DNA of 64,000 nt from Collybiopsis luxurians FD-317 M1 (Eukaryota; Basidiomycota; Agaricomycetes; Agaricales; Omphalotaceae): positions 1-64,000 of the forward strand of contig KN834841.1 of assembly GCA_000827265.1 (NCBI GenBank), in the 5' to 3' direction. The first letter of the stretch is position 1. Every line of letters starts with the position of its first letter. The notes beneath the pieces are model-generated. The model made no database searches, was not told the DNA's origin, and saw nothing but the letters and a program-made list of their open reading frames with translations. The position numbers and the translations under genes were made by a program. Shown one piece after another: positions 11,865 to 23,254 of the stretch.

Positions 11865-13647
11865 ATGCGGTGTCACTGCCTTTTGTCTGACTTTGATGTC
11901 TCAATAAATAATATGTATTATGGAATTTGTTGAGGAACAGCCGTGCCGTGGGTTGTCCGGCAACTCTGCACCACTCCATTCCGCTGTTTGATCTTTAATT
12001 CCATTGACTCACACTACTTATTAACCTATATATATATACATCGTAGCTATTGTTATGAACATGATCTTTTCTGCCCATTTCTATCAGATCGCTGCCTGTT
12101 GGATGTGCTTTTCCTTCTTTTCAATCTGTCCTCCCAGCTGTGTCGGAAGGCAAGATTTGGCATTGTGTCAGTAGAACAATACACAATCCAAGGGAATACT
12201 CCAAAGCTTACACTTCACATTGGCTCTCACTGTAGTAATTAGAGCAGTCTCAAATGGAAATAGACAGCAGACAAGTCTTACAAACTTTATTTTATGTAAA
12301 GACTTAATGGAACTTGGGACATCTGGATAGATCATGAAATCTTGGTATCAAGAATGGTTGATTGCCCGCAGGGCACTTCTGAAACAAGGACGCACAGTGT
12401 TGGAATTGTTCAACCATCCCGGAAGAATGTCTCATGTGTGCCTCGGTTGATCTACTGAGGTTGTATTAATTGTACTTTGTTTTTCAGCACACAATATTCT
12501 CGACCAGCTCTGGCAGCCAAGAAGGTTCTCAGAGACATCTTAATTTTTGAGGAGAACTGCAAAAACCAAACAATAAAAGTCCTTCTTGTCTAAGATTTTT
12601 CCGGCCTTGTGGAGCTGAGCTTGCAACTTGTTCTACCACGTGTATCGACTACCCACCCTATTAACTTCTTCCCAGGGCACACTGTAGTTGTACCCAATTT
12701 GAAGCCCTAGCTGATGTACAGGTGATGGGATGTCATGGAGAGCCACAGGAATCTACACATCAAGTCATGGTATTCGGAAATAACGGAGGAAACGGGTACA
12801 CCCGAGGGCCTTACCTCACCCAATACCACGGAAGTACCGGAAACTGAGCTTATTAAAAACACTGAATGAAAGAATTACGAGACAATATTATGTATCTTAC
12901 TGGGCCCCTCGTTACCATCACCCTTCAGTGATACCAAGAATGCTTTACCCTTTTACCAGACTCCAATGGTTCTTTACCTTTACCGTCAACTTTGCTTGCA
13001 TCCATCACTGCCTTACTTGTTCCCTTTCTACCCATTATTCCCATAACGATTGCCATAATCAGGTTATCATCTCAAATCATGACTCCAATTCCGAGCCACA
13101 GACACCGTTGATTAGATTTTGGTGTGTTAGGCCAGCAATTCCGCTCCAATGCTGAGAAGTGGGGTGGTCCAGTTATGAGTAAAGAAAACAGAAATGAGCA
13201 GGAGGATGAAGAATGTATTGAGCTAACGCTACGTGTGAAGCCGCCACGCAATGATCACAAGGCTTATTGATGGCTGATTTCGAAGGCAGTTCTTTGAACA
13301 TGCGGTCCTTTGAACAGGTACCGAAAAGGTTATTCGCAACATCGGGGTCAATGAAAAAATTGCACACATACACAGCCTCACGGACATGTGCAAGGCATCG
13401 GCACTGGAATGGCTGTGCCGGTAAAAAAAACCCATCAAACCGGGTTAACCCAAACCCGGACCCTTCCTTATCCAGAAATATGAATTAACCCTTAGTACCG
13501 AACTACAATAGGAGGCATCTAGTATGTAACATGAGTAGCAATAGGCAATTCATTTGAACAGCTGTTGACAGCGGGAATCCATCTGTCGTTTGCTTATGAC
13601 CATAAGAAAAATCTATGCTACTTGAGGCCCTGCCGCGTGGCAGGTAC
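11865..13647. other. Intergenic, no gene recognised
   Basis: Short overlapping frames only (11943-12242 +, 12928-13155 +, 13173-13438 -, 13267-13488 +); none resembles a known family or has clear splice support. CpG dinucleotides are common here, unlike in the transposon blocks. Confidence 0.4.
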
Positions 13648-13882
13648 CCCCTCAGAATTCTCGCATTTGTTTATTTGTAGTTATTAATAGACCAGGACCA
13701 GGCCCTTTTACTATACAAAACATGTGATAAGCAATGAGAAAGGTTGGGTTCGGATGAGTTCTGACCAAACTGACTCTTTTTTGTGAACGTTTGTCGAGGA
13801 TTTCGTGAGTTTTGTATATACACAGGGCCTGGGCCCTGTCTATTAGTAAATACAAATAACCGGATGCGAGAATTTTGAGGGG
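13648..13882. mobile_element. Small inverted-repeat element (MITE-like), about 235 bp
   Basis: The first and last roughly 70 bases are imperfect inverted repeats. The left arm starts CCCCTCAGAATTCTCGCAT; the right arm, read in reverse complement, starts CCCCTCAAAATTCTCGCAT. Both continue through TTATTTGTA and AATAGAC to a shared CCAGGCCCT. No coding capacity. I could not identify a clean target duplication (flanks GGTA and CCGC), so the superfamily is unknown. A stable RNA hairpin locus is an alternative. Confidence 0.6.
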
Positions 13883-14094
13883 CCGCAGAATTATGCAAAG
13901 CACTGTATCACAAGTTCATACTTATATTATCCTAACCTGCCCGGTCTTCCCGAGCACAGGTTGTATGCCATCACAAAATGGAATGCCACCTTGATGTAGC
14001 TTAGTTCAAATGCCGTGAAAGCCTTGGAATTTCAATTGCAATATAATCCCATGACCGTAATACTGCATCCACCCTTTAGTTTTGAGTAATCAAT

Positions 14095-14190
14095 ATTATG
14101 AGTTCAATACAAAATTGCCTGTAAAGGATCAGGCACAGAATTCCCCACCACAAAAACTCGGCATTCCATTTCATTCCATGTACTCGTAAT
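14095..14190 (-). repeat. Inverted arm of a local repeat family
   Basis: In reverse complement this matches the start of the repeats at 15198 and 15985: a GGAATG-rich run, ATGCCGAGTT, TGTGGTGG, TGTGCCTGATCC, ACAGGCAATTTTG. With the copy at 15198 it forms inverted arms around the proline-rich pseudogene at 14430-15017. Confidence 0.6.
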
Positions 14191-14429
14191 GATTTGGCTC
14201 AGCACACAGTCTGAAAAGACAACCTTTACAACTTGTATAATGTACTCAAATCATGTACAGTACGTACTATTTCATTCACAGTAGAGTAGAGTAGATACAT
14301 ACTAGATTACTGGTGAATACAAACATTGAGTTTCAATGTGAACTTCATCTGGTGAATGAATGGACTGGTCACGTGGTCTGCTAAAGTGGAAAGTTCTTTT
14401 AGCACCGATCAACTATAGCAGGATCAACA

Positions 14430-15017
14430 ATGCCAGCTGTTGCTTTCACACTTCCCCCAACCTCATTGAATGCATCCGATTCACCTAAAGAGCCTGCCAC
14501 AGTTCTCACCCCTCCTCCAACTTCACCTAGGGTGCCAGCCACAGCTGCCACCGCTCCTCCAACTTCACCTCAGGAGCCTGCCATAGCTCCCATCCCTCCT
14601 CCGACTTCACTGAAAAAGCCCACCAAAGCTCTCACTCAACCTCCGACTTCACTTAAAGAACCTACAAAAGCTCTCACCCCTCCTCCAACCTCACCCAAGC
14701 TTGCCGCAGATGCCACCCCTCCCCCGGCTTCACCCAAAGAGTCTACCATGGTTCTCACTTCTCATTGAGCTGAAAAACCAATGAAGCCGGCTGTAGCTCT
14801 TCCCCTTCCTCCAACTGAAACACAAACTGAACCACCTGTAGCAAAGAGCAAGTGAGGCATGAAGAGAAAAGCAGGGTTGAGCCAAGCGGAGGCAGGTGAT
14901 AGACAAACCACCAGAGTACAGGCACAAGTGGCACTGACAGAAACGACAAGACAAACCACATGACAGAGTTCTAGGACCTCAGGAGCTCCTCCAGTGAAGA
15001 AGCAGAAGAGGAAGTAA
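14430..15017 (+). pseudogene. Proline-rich repeat protein, broken by three TGA codons
   Basis: Not a family I recognise. The frame reads from ATG 14430 to TAA 15015-15017 (about 195 codons). It has a Pro/Thr-rich part with eight or nine diverged repeats of about 14 residues (PPTSPKEPATA-like, residues 10-110) and a basic tail ending PPVKKQKRK, which resembles a nuclear localisation signal. The reading is interrupted only by TGA codons (14766-14768, 14851-14853, 14961-14963). Restored Arg (CGA) would suit the basic context, for example between TTRQTT and QSSR. No introns are needed. Flanking inverted repeats (14095-14190 and 15198 onward) suggest it may lie inside a small mobile element. A stretch of spurious low-complexity sequence is the alternative. 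Confidence 0.5.
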
Positions 15018-15197
15018 TTTCATTTTCATGCATTCTTTCTGATGATTGCTTAACATTTCTGATTATCTCTTCTGTGTTTAACTACTTCCAGATCCATCTG
15101 TTTAATGATGTGTTTAACTTGGACTGTATTTTTTGTTTAACTTCTTTGAATTTGCTTGATTAACTCTATGGTTTTAACAGTACATGTTGATGTTTAT

Positions 15198-15410
15198 GAG
15201 TGCATGGAATGGAATGGGATGCCGAGTTCTGTGGTGGTGATTTTGTGCCTGATCCAAGACAGGCAATTTTGAATTGATCTAACTTGTAATTTATATATTT
15301 TTAGCTTAGTGTTCATTACATTTGATGCTCTGGGAAAGCCCATGACTGAATGGGGCACAAGTTCCCGCCACGCGCTAGCACTGGCCCACTTACGTGTCAA
15401 GTTAATGTTT
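15198..15410 (+). repeat. Local repeat, copy 1 (direct)
   Basis: About 210 bases repeated at 15985-16208 in the same direction and, for the first 90 bases, at 14095-14190 inverted. Shared landmarks: ATGCCGAGTT, TTTTGTGCCTGATCCAAGAC, TTCATTACATT, GCACTGGCCCACTT, GTGTCAAGTT. No coding capacity seen. Confidence 0.7.
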
Positions 15411-15984
15411 AACTGTAATCTTTCCAAATGAGACTATCTTGCTTAGCCCTTCTGTTCAGTGCATGTTTAACTTTTGTTTATGGGTATACCATATAGTAGT
15501 GTACAGCAAATGTGAAAATATGGTGTGTTTAATGTGCAATTAACTCTGTTTAATTAAGGCCGGCCAAGGTCTCTGTTGATTCACTCAAACAGGGCCAGAT
15601 TCTTAAGTAGGTTAGGTAAGGTGAGTGACTGAAGTGGCCCGAACTGTGCGAGAAGGTTCTGTTCATGACAAGGCCGAATGGTGTCTATCCATTCAGAAGT
15701 GGGGACCTTTATGTAATGTCCATAGCTATTGCCAACACTGACTCCATTGCGACCAACTTGGAACATCATTCCGAGCAGCTCAGGAATGATGCATGGACTG
15801 GGGTATCTTGCAGGCTTTCTGGGTGTTCCATATTGCTTAAGCTGCCTAGGATTCATCAAGAATGTTAGTAGGGTTTTCCAAGCTCATCTCATCTAGCCTG
15901 GGATATTAGGTTTTTTTTGTGATGAATTACTGGATCTTCTCGGGCACAATTTGGGTGGCATTGATTTTGCAACATGTTGCTTAA

Positions 15985-16208
15985 TTACAAATGCACGGCA
16001 TGGAATGGAATGCCGAGTTTATGTCTCGACGATTTTGTGCCTGATCCAAGACAGGTAATTTTGAATTTATCTAATTGTTGCAATTTATACAATTACAGTT
16101 AGTTTTCATTACATTGATGATTTGCTAAGTAATTTATTCCCATTACTGAAATGGCATGAATCCCACCATGCGTTAGCATTGGCCCACTATGTGTCAAGTT
16201 TTGTCTGA
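15985..16208 (+). repeat. Local repeat, copy 2 (direct)
   Basis: Second direct copy of the repeat at 15198-15410, diverged at scattered bases and small gaps. It ends about 210 bases downstream of the GMC gene stop. The sequence between the two copies (15411-15984) holds only an unrecognised 92-codon frame on the minus strand. Confidence 0.7.
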
Positions 16209-16420
16209 TTCAGCATCTATATCATGTGCTGTGATGTGCCTTGACTGGAGCGGAACATTGGGGCAATTGGTAATTCACAGAACACTTTGAATTTGCACAG
16301 TTAACAAACTTTAAGGTATACTGTGCCCCTGGCTCATTTGAACATACTTCTATATTCTCTACTGGAAAGCTCAACCTGAAGTATTTTGAATAATGTCCGC
16401 CAGCTGGGTGAATGTTATCT

Positions 16421-19276
16421 CTAGCCAACTGAACAAGGTGTAAGCTGACCAACCTTCTCTCCAATAGCATATATAGTAGATTGGATGTGAGTACCAATAC
16501 CATTTGGTATGATACTTGCATCACAGACCCTAAGGTTTGTTGTCCCATAAACAATCAAGGAGTTGTCAACCACCCCTGTGAAAAATGGATTACATACATG
16601 TCAACTTTCACTCAATGATTCTTTCTCTTACCTCCCATGAGTTGTGGTGCCATTGCAACCGTACCTTAAAGTTGAGGAGATAGATTTAACAGCTTCAAAA
16701 GTGGCAGATAAATAATTACCCATTGGATGAGATGCACTCTGGAAAGCAATGAACTTCAACTCAATCTGGCAATTGGAGCTACTTACAGTGACAGTTTCAC
16801 GAATGTATCTGAAAATGATGATTCAGTGATAGTGAAAATAGTGCCAGGAAGAGGCACTTACTGGATCAAGGCTGTGTCATTTTTTAGGCTGGCAGGGGGA
16901 AGCACCAGGGAATCTATCAAAGACGAAAGCGGCTCAAGTGTAGCAATGTTCATGACAAACTTCAATGTCTCAAGAATGACCAAGATATCTGCTGATATCA
17001 GAATATTTTGTTGTTCAAATAAAAGGGCATCTCTTACCAAAATCGGCTGTCAACCATCCTGGGTCTATAGTTGGAGGAGCGAGAGGGTCATTAGAGTGTA
17101 TGTGCTGAGTACCGATCAAGGATTAGTCATAAGTTATTTCCAGATAACACCAAAAATTCGTACAACAGATCCGCGACTAAGCGGATGCTTTCAAATAGAG
17201 CAGAGTAAGCAGTGCTTATATAGTCGCAGATATGGATGGGACATACTAATACACCAGAAAGTATGCTTATGTAACTCTCGTTCGCCAAAGGTGTCACTCC
17301 CCGACTCCACATAGCGATCTCCGCTTGAGGGACAATGCCTTGCTCCAGCCACTTGCTCTGGATCTCATACTGTGTCCTGGTCAATTTGCTAGAAGAACTT
17401 TTTGCCCAGATGGAGTTGAATTTCTTCTTTAAAGAGTTGATAGGTCCAGATTGGAGGTAAAGATCCAGCGGAAGGAAGGCGACGGCACTATCTGTTCCTG
17501 AAAGCATCCCAGACCGATTTTGAGAGCTAAAATGAGAGTGGTTCAGTCGAGAAATAGCAAATATGAGTACGTTGTACACTTACTATATTGCAGACTGCTG
17601 GGAAGCGATAGTCATATTTATCCGAAGAGCATCTAGAAAAAAAACAATCAATGAGATTCCTGACCTCAGCAATCAACTGAAAAAATGAAACCGGACCAAA
17701 AGTCAAAATCCCAGGCTTCAGCTGGTATTGTGCCAGAGCAAAAAGATGGTCCTTGTAGAAAGTGTCAGTAAGTAGTAAGTGGAGTAACAGTTCCGAACAA
17801 CCTGCATGTTTTCGCCAACTTCAGGGAGAGTGATTAAAGGCTTAATACCGACACTTCTCAGGATAGACGAGTTGCCAATACCTTAAATATAATCTTTATG
17901 TTCAGTAGTTGTAACCTATGTATCAGTAAAACTCCATACCAGATAACTCTAATAGTTGGGGAGTTTGTATGGCACCCGCGGAGAGAATGACTTCCTTCCT
18001 TACTGTCGCTGTATAGCTGTTATTTGAGGAGAAGAACTCCACTCCGACAGCAGCATATGAGTCTAAATCCGCCAGCCGCTCCAGAATCACCCGAGTTACC
18101 TGTAGTTGTTTAATCGAGTCTTGAAACAGGGGTTTTAGGAGGTACATACCTGAGCATTGACTAAAATATGGAAGTTTGGTAAAGCATTATAAATACGGTG
18201 ATACGCAGGTGCGGCGTATGATCTAGTCCCTGTGTTGTGGTCGACGTCTCCTCGACAGTTTATAAGGCCAGTAGTACTGCCATCATCCTGCAACAGTGAT
18301 TCAATGTAGTCCTTGGAACGTGATGGACCTTTTTTTTTTTACCGAATTGACATTCAGGGGGATGCCAGATGAATTGACTGCTTCAACGTAGGGAGAAAAA
18401 ACGTCTGAATACCAGGAATTGAAAGATGCCTGGAGGGCATTCTGTCAGCAGATATGTCTGCATCTTTTCCCCATTTATTTACCATAACCGGACCGGAGAA
18501 TCCTTCGTATCTCGGACTAAACGACTCGGAGCTGACAACCGGTAAGCCCGTCTGGTTCGGGAAAACCTTCGTTGATCGCTTCATGAAGGGCACTATTCCC
18601 CTCCAATTCCATCCGTTACCCGGTCCAAACTGCTCCCAGCTATCATACTCATCTTTCGATGCTCGAGTCCATGCCATATTGTTTATGCCGGTGGACCCAC
18701 CAACCATTTTTCCCCTGGGGAAAGAACATGAGCTCCCTCAGTCTCCGCATCACTCTGACTTACCTGGGCAAGGTTACCGAGCGTCCTCCTGCTCCTGGTT
18801 GTGGAATGGTCACAAAGCCCCAATCATACAAGGGATTTCCCAACGCTTGACCGACATTTGCTTCCAACTATGTTGACATTTGATGCAGAAACAAGAGTTC
18901 ACTCCTCACCTGGAATATTTATGATAGAGTCATTTACGTGTAAGGCTCCAGCCTCAATTAGTCCTACTTTTACCCTTCCATCTTCCGCTAGTCTGAAGGC
19001 AGCAGAGTACTAGTATCAAAGTCCACGGTCAGGAAACAGTCATTCACCTTGTTGCTACTGTAATGCCTCCTGCTCCAGCACCTATTCATGGTTAACACGC
19101 CTTACAAACAGATCATGACCAGAGCATACCAACAATCAAGTAATCATAATCTTGTGCTGCAAATGCCTCAGGGTCAGATGTAACGGTGGTGGGACAGCGA
19201 GGGGAGCTGGCTGAATGGCTCGGTTGAGCGAGAATTAAAAAAAAAGAACTACAAAACTAATTCTGCAAGATGCCAT
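16421..19276 (-). CDS. GMC oxidoreductase, aryl-alcohol-oxidase-like, secreted (two frame breaks)
   Basis: FAD-dependent oxidase or dehydrogenase of the GMC family; in wood-decay fungi such enzymes oxidise aryl alcohols outside the cell and supply peroxide. Seen in order: a signal-peptide-like start from ATG 19276; DYDYLIVG joined to GAGAGG (FAD dinucleotide motif, exons ending 19130 and 19048); VGLIEAG; KMVGGSTGINNMAW near 18700; AGAIQTPQLLELSG near 17960; DPGWLTADF near 17050; HPMGTVAM near 16735; and DASIIPNGIGTHIQS near 16490 with the C-terminal His. Stop TAG is at 16421-16423. At least 12 short introns fit GT-AG rules, for example 19129-19082 and 19047-18993. The frame fails twice, in a run of nine T in the signal peptide and six T near 18400. 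One extra T in each would restore it, so this is either a sequencing error or a young pseudogene. Family assignment is firm. Confidence 0.85.
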
Positions 19277-19330
19277 AATAACGCTTGCTTAGGGGGGAAA
19301 GAACTGATCCTGACCGGTATCTTCCGCTGT

Positions 19331-19340
19331 CCTTTTATAG
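19331..19340 (-). promoter_or_regulatory. TATA box of the GMC gene
   Basis: The minus strand reads CTATAAAAGG, about 55 bases upstream of the ATG at 19276. This supports that start codon and a transcription start near 19305. Confidence 0.65.
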
Positions 19341-21730
19341 CGTAGAGTGAAAAAATAAACTTATACAAAATAACTAATCTATTCGAGACATATACCGGAG
19401 GTATAAAGCTACCAGGCTGTGGCAGTGTGTCTATTCTGCTGAGAATGGCTAACTTTAGTTTTGGTCATCAAATCAAGACTTTGAGAATTGTAGATGATGC
19501 TAAGAGCTGTATCGGAGAACCATTATACGTTGGCTCCTAAAGCCTGAATTCAATGGGCATAATTGGACAGAATTGACATAAATCACTTTCTTATTGTTTA
19601 CTAGATTGAATGAATCAATTGTAAATCCTAGTTTCACTGAACCAAAAAAAAAAATCAATGAATTCAGAATTTCAAATAGGAAATCTTATGAATTTGGGAG
19701 TATTTATTTTGATCATTATTTCTCTGAGATAGAGTTCAAGAACAGTCCACTGATTGTTTCAACTGTGGTAGGTATACCTCTCAGGCTCTTTTTGATACGG
19801 ACTCGTTAGTGGCCTAAGCAGCGGCTGAAATTGAACACTCACTATTTGATAGCTCTTTCCATTCTTAAATCAAGATTCAACACATTCTACCAATTCTATA
19901 CCTGACCCTTCATTGAACGGAACTTTACATCTGCTTTGTGTGAAGAAAGGTGCGCGCATGGAATGGGCAAGTATTGAAAGGATAAATTGTAAAGTCCACC
20001 GATCTGACTGGATGTACAATGATTATTCGGATCTTTTCCATATACAGAACAATTCGCTTTGGATTTGACATCGATTTCCGAGCTCAGTTGACCATGCAAA
20101 CTACTCCCATGTTGTTGTATGATTAAGATCCACATAACCAGATTGTGTCCGAGATTGCAAATACTCCATAATGAAAACTTCCCTCCAGTATTTTGCAGTG
20201 CTTTGGCCCTATTTCCACTTATTGCATGTTATCTGTTACTGGATTGCTTGTGGGTTGCCCAATACAGATGGTTTAATGAGAATATATACATCAGTAAAAA
20301 CTGCGGAAGAAAGAAATTAGACAGCTGCCGGCTTAGCTCCTCGCTGACATGCCAACCAAGTTGTTGTCCCTTTTTTCCTCGGAGTTTGCAAAACTGCATG
20401 TAGTCGCAATAAATCATTGCAAGATCATTGGCTCAGTTTGACAGATTTCTGTTTGCCTGTTTGCCCGACGGAGAATTTTCAAGGTCCAGTGTGATATCGG
20501 GCAACCAGGGGAAGAATTTAATATAGAGCTGATATGCGAGGGTACAGGATATCCCCAAAAAATTAAGGGAAACATCCGAACTTACTTTGTAAGTTGGCAT
20601 CAGGAACATTGAGATGAGGGCTGGTGCTTGATAGTTCAAGCACCGTACGGGCAGATGAATGTGAATGCGCTTTTTTCACAATGAGAGCTGGGGTACTCGA
20701 GCTGATCTCAGAGACTCAGACAGATCAAATACGAGGAATAAGAATTCATTACAACTCCCAGGTAATGTGGAAAGGAACTTAAGGAAGGTACTATTTATAG
20801 CAAGCCCACTACTATCACTTTAAGATCTCATAATTTTTATCTCTGCTCTCCAAATCTGCACTGGAGGCACCAAGTGCACTTTCTGTTGATAGTGGGCCAA
20901 CACAATGGCATAGAAGGTGCTCGTGCCTTTTGCAGTAATGTTGGAACAACTTGTACGGTTTTTTTTTTTTCGGATCCTCTCTTATGTTACTGAATCCACC
21001 ATTTAAATTGATGTTCGCGTACTTCTACACATATTGATTCTTGACCACAGATCTGTTAATGACCGTTTGTCCAAGTACTTGGTCAAAGTTAATACCCTTT
21101 TTTCGGATCATTCAATCCAAGGGCATTGCATTAAAATCAAATGAGTACAATTGGATTTATAACTTGTGGGAGGAGAGGCTGATGAAATACATGAGCATGG
21201 TGAACAACCCCATTGTAAAAAGTGTCGTAAGTAGGACGGTACAGATGAGTATAGATGGCTCCGTGAACAATGTCATTACAAATAATTATTGAAGACGTGG
21301 CGATAGAAAGCGTAAAATATACACTTCAAAAGTATAGGTCGGGTATGTTCACCGCTGAACACGGACTGTCGGGCTAAGGGATCATCCGGCTAACTGAACA
21401 GAGATCGATTCTAGAGATTGATATGCGGTGTCCACGGTCTGATCAAGAGACTCTGATGACCACCCTTGGGCTCACGGGAGACTTTTTTTGTTCTGGTGTC
21501 TCTGATGTCTTCTCACCGGATGTTGATATTGGAAAGGTCCGGATTCACAAGCCCTTGCATTAAAGTTATGCCGTTGCACACATCTCTGTTACTAATTAAT
21601 CAGTCTGTTCGTCTTCCAGTTGGGGTGATTTTATACAATTAGCTTCCGAACTTGTTTCCGGAATGATACTGACTGAGATTCAGGGAAATAACTTTGCCGC
21701 GTGACCGCCGAAAAGATCGAAAGGATGCAG
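19341..21730. other. Intergenic between divergent oxidoreductase genes
   Basis: Lies between the divergently transcribed GMC and aldo/keto reductase genes, so it probably contains both promoters. Frames of 60-94 codons occur (19594-19809 +, 19896-20135 -, 20119-20403 +, 20433-20639 -), but I recognise none. Poly-A/T runs occur near 19645 and 20960. A small unrecognised minus-strand gene at 19890-20640 cannot be excluded. Confidence 0.4.
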
Positions 21731-21737
21731 TATATAT
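21731..21737 (+). promoter_or_regulatory. TATA box of the aldo/keto reductase gene
   Basis: TATATAT lies 47 bases upstream of the chosen ATG. A second in-frame ATG at 21754 would lie only about 20 bases from the TATA box, upstream of the expected transcript start. Confidence 0.55.
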
Positions 21738-21777
21738 GTCGAGCTATTATTGTATGAAATCGTACTCAACCTCCTCA

Positions 21778-23254
21778 ATGTCAATCCAAGCACAATACCG
21801 TCATCTCGGGAAATCTGGCCTTCGTGTTTCTGTCCCCATCGTATGTTATGTCATCCTCGCCTTATAAGTCAAAAGATTGTATAGGTTTCACCATAGCTCG
21901 GGACAATGGGACTAGGGAACCAGGCTTGGCATGTATGTTATTTTGTTGAACTCCTTATCATCACCTTTCAGATGTGTTCTTTGTAGAACTGGGTTCTCCC
22001 AGAAGAAGAGGTGCTATGTTCTGACGAAATGCGGATATATCTGTGCCAATAACCTTACCTATCCAGTCATTTGCTCTTTTGAAGGCAGCGTGGGATGCAG
22101 GAGTTACAACTCTAGGTAAATTGGTCATTTCCATATGGATCGTCCCCTGTTCAATAGTCATTTCTTCCAGACACTGCTAATATGTATTCAAATGGTGTTT
22201 CTGAGTTAATCATTGGAAAATTCCTCAAACAGGTCTGTTGTAGACATCGTCATACCTCTTCGAGTTTACATTGTTTTTCTAGTACAATATTCCCCGTGAG
22301 AAATTCATTATCATTACTAAGATTCGTTTTCTGGTCGACCATGAGGAGATGAAGAATATAACTGGAATACCATCGATGCGACCTGGAATGTCAGATATGC
22401 GGGACTACGTCAATCAGGGAGGCCTTTCTCGTGCAGCCATCTTCAATCAAATTGAAGACAGCCTCGAACGCTTGAACACCACCTATGTGGACGTCCTTAT
22501 GATTCACGCTGTTGACTTAGAGACACCTTTTGAAGAAACAATGTGTGCCCTCAATGACTTAGTCCGAGGTGGGAAAGCCCGCTATCTTGGGGCATCGAAC
22601 ATGCGCGCTTGGCAATTTATCGAGATGAACAATGTCGCGGAGCGAAACGGATGGACTAAATTCTCCTGTATTCAGATTGAACATAGTCTTTTGTACCGGG
22701 CGGAGGTAATGTCTGCTCTTCTCTATCTAAAATGCGCGCATTAATAGTCATCCCAATTATCATTATTTAGGAGGTTGAACTCATTGCGTATTGTCACTAT
22801 AAAGGGATCGGTGTCACAGCTTATTCTCCTTTAATGGATGGCCACCTTGCACGTCCAATCGGCACTCAGACAACGCGAACCAAAAAGTACGCCAATTCCG
22901 GGAGGGAAAAGCCACGCCGTGAGTCAGATATTAAAATCATTCAGCGAGTACAAGAGCTTGCGGAAAGAAAATCCTGGAAGATGAGTCAGGTTGCTTTGGC
23001 CTGGCTCCTCAGCAAAAACTCGATTCCAATTGTCGGTGCAAACTCTGTATGCACTTGCCGTACCGCTCAAAGGGCTACTTATTAACATTACCAACAGGTA
23101 GACAGGTTGTATGAAACTATTATTACCAATAAAACTCTGACCAGCGAAGAGGTTCAATATTTGGAAGAACAGTATGCTTGCATTGTATTGCTGTTATTTC
23201 TCTCTGGCTGATGTCAAGCTTTATAGGTATGAGCATCAACCTGTCCGCTTCTGA
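21778..23254 (+). CDS. Aldo/keto reductase (YakC/aryl-alcohol dehydrogenase-like), intact
   Basis: NADP-dependent cytosolic reductase of aldehydes and ketones, of the fungal group often annotated as aryl-alcohol dehydrogenase or versiconal reductase. Spliced reading: MSIQAQYRHLGKSGLRVSVP; LGTMGLGNQAW; ALLKAAWDAGVTTL; DTANMYSNG (catalytic Asp and Tyr); YNIPREKFIIITKIRFLVD (catalytic Lys); RLNTTYVDVLMIHAVD (catalytic His); then KARYLGASNMRAWQF, QIEHSLLYR, GIGVTAYSPLMDG, and MSQVALAWLLSKNSIPIVGA near the C-terminus. About eight GT-AG introns of 40-70 bases fit, including 21842 to about 21897. The stop TGA is at 23252-23254. All four tetrad residues are present and no frame break is needed. Divergent to the GMC oxidase: an alcohol oxidase and an aldehyde reductase together would suit an aryl-alcohol redox cycle (inference). 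Confidence 0.88.
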
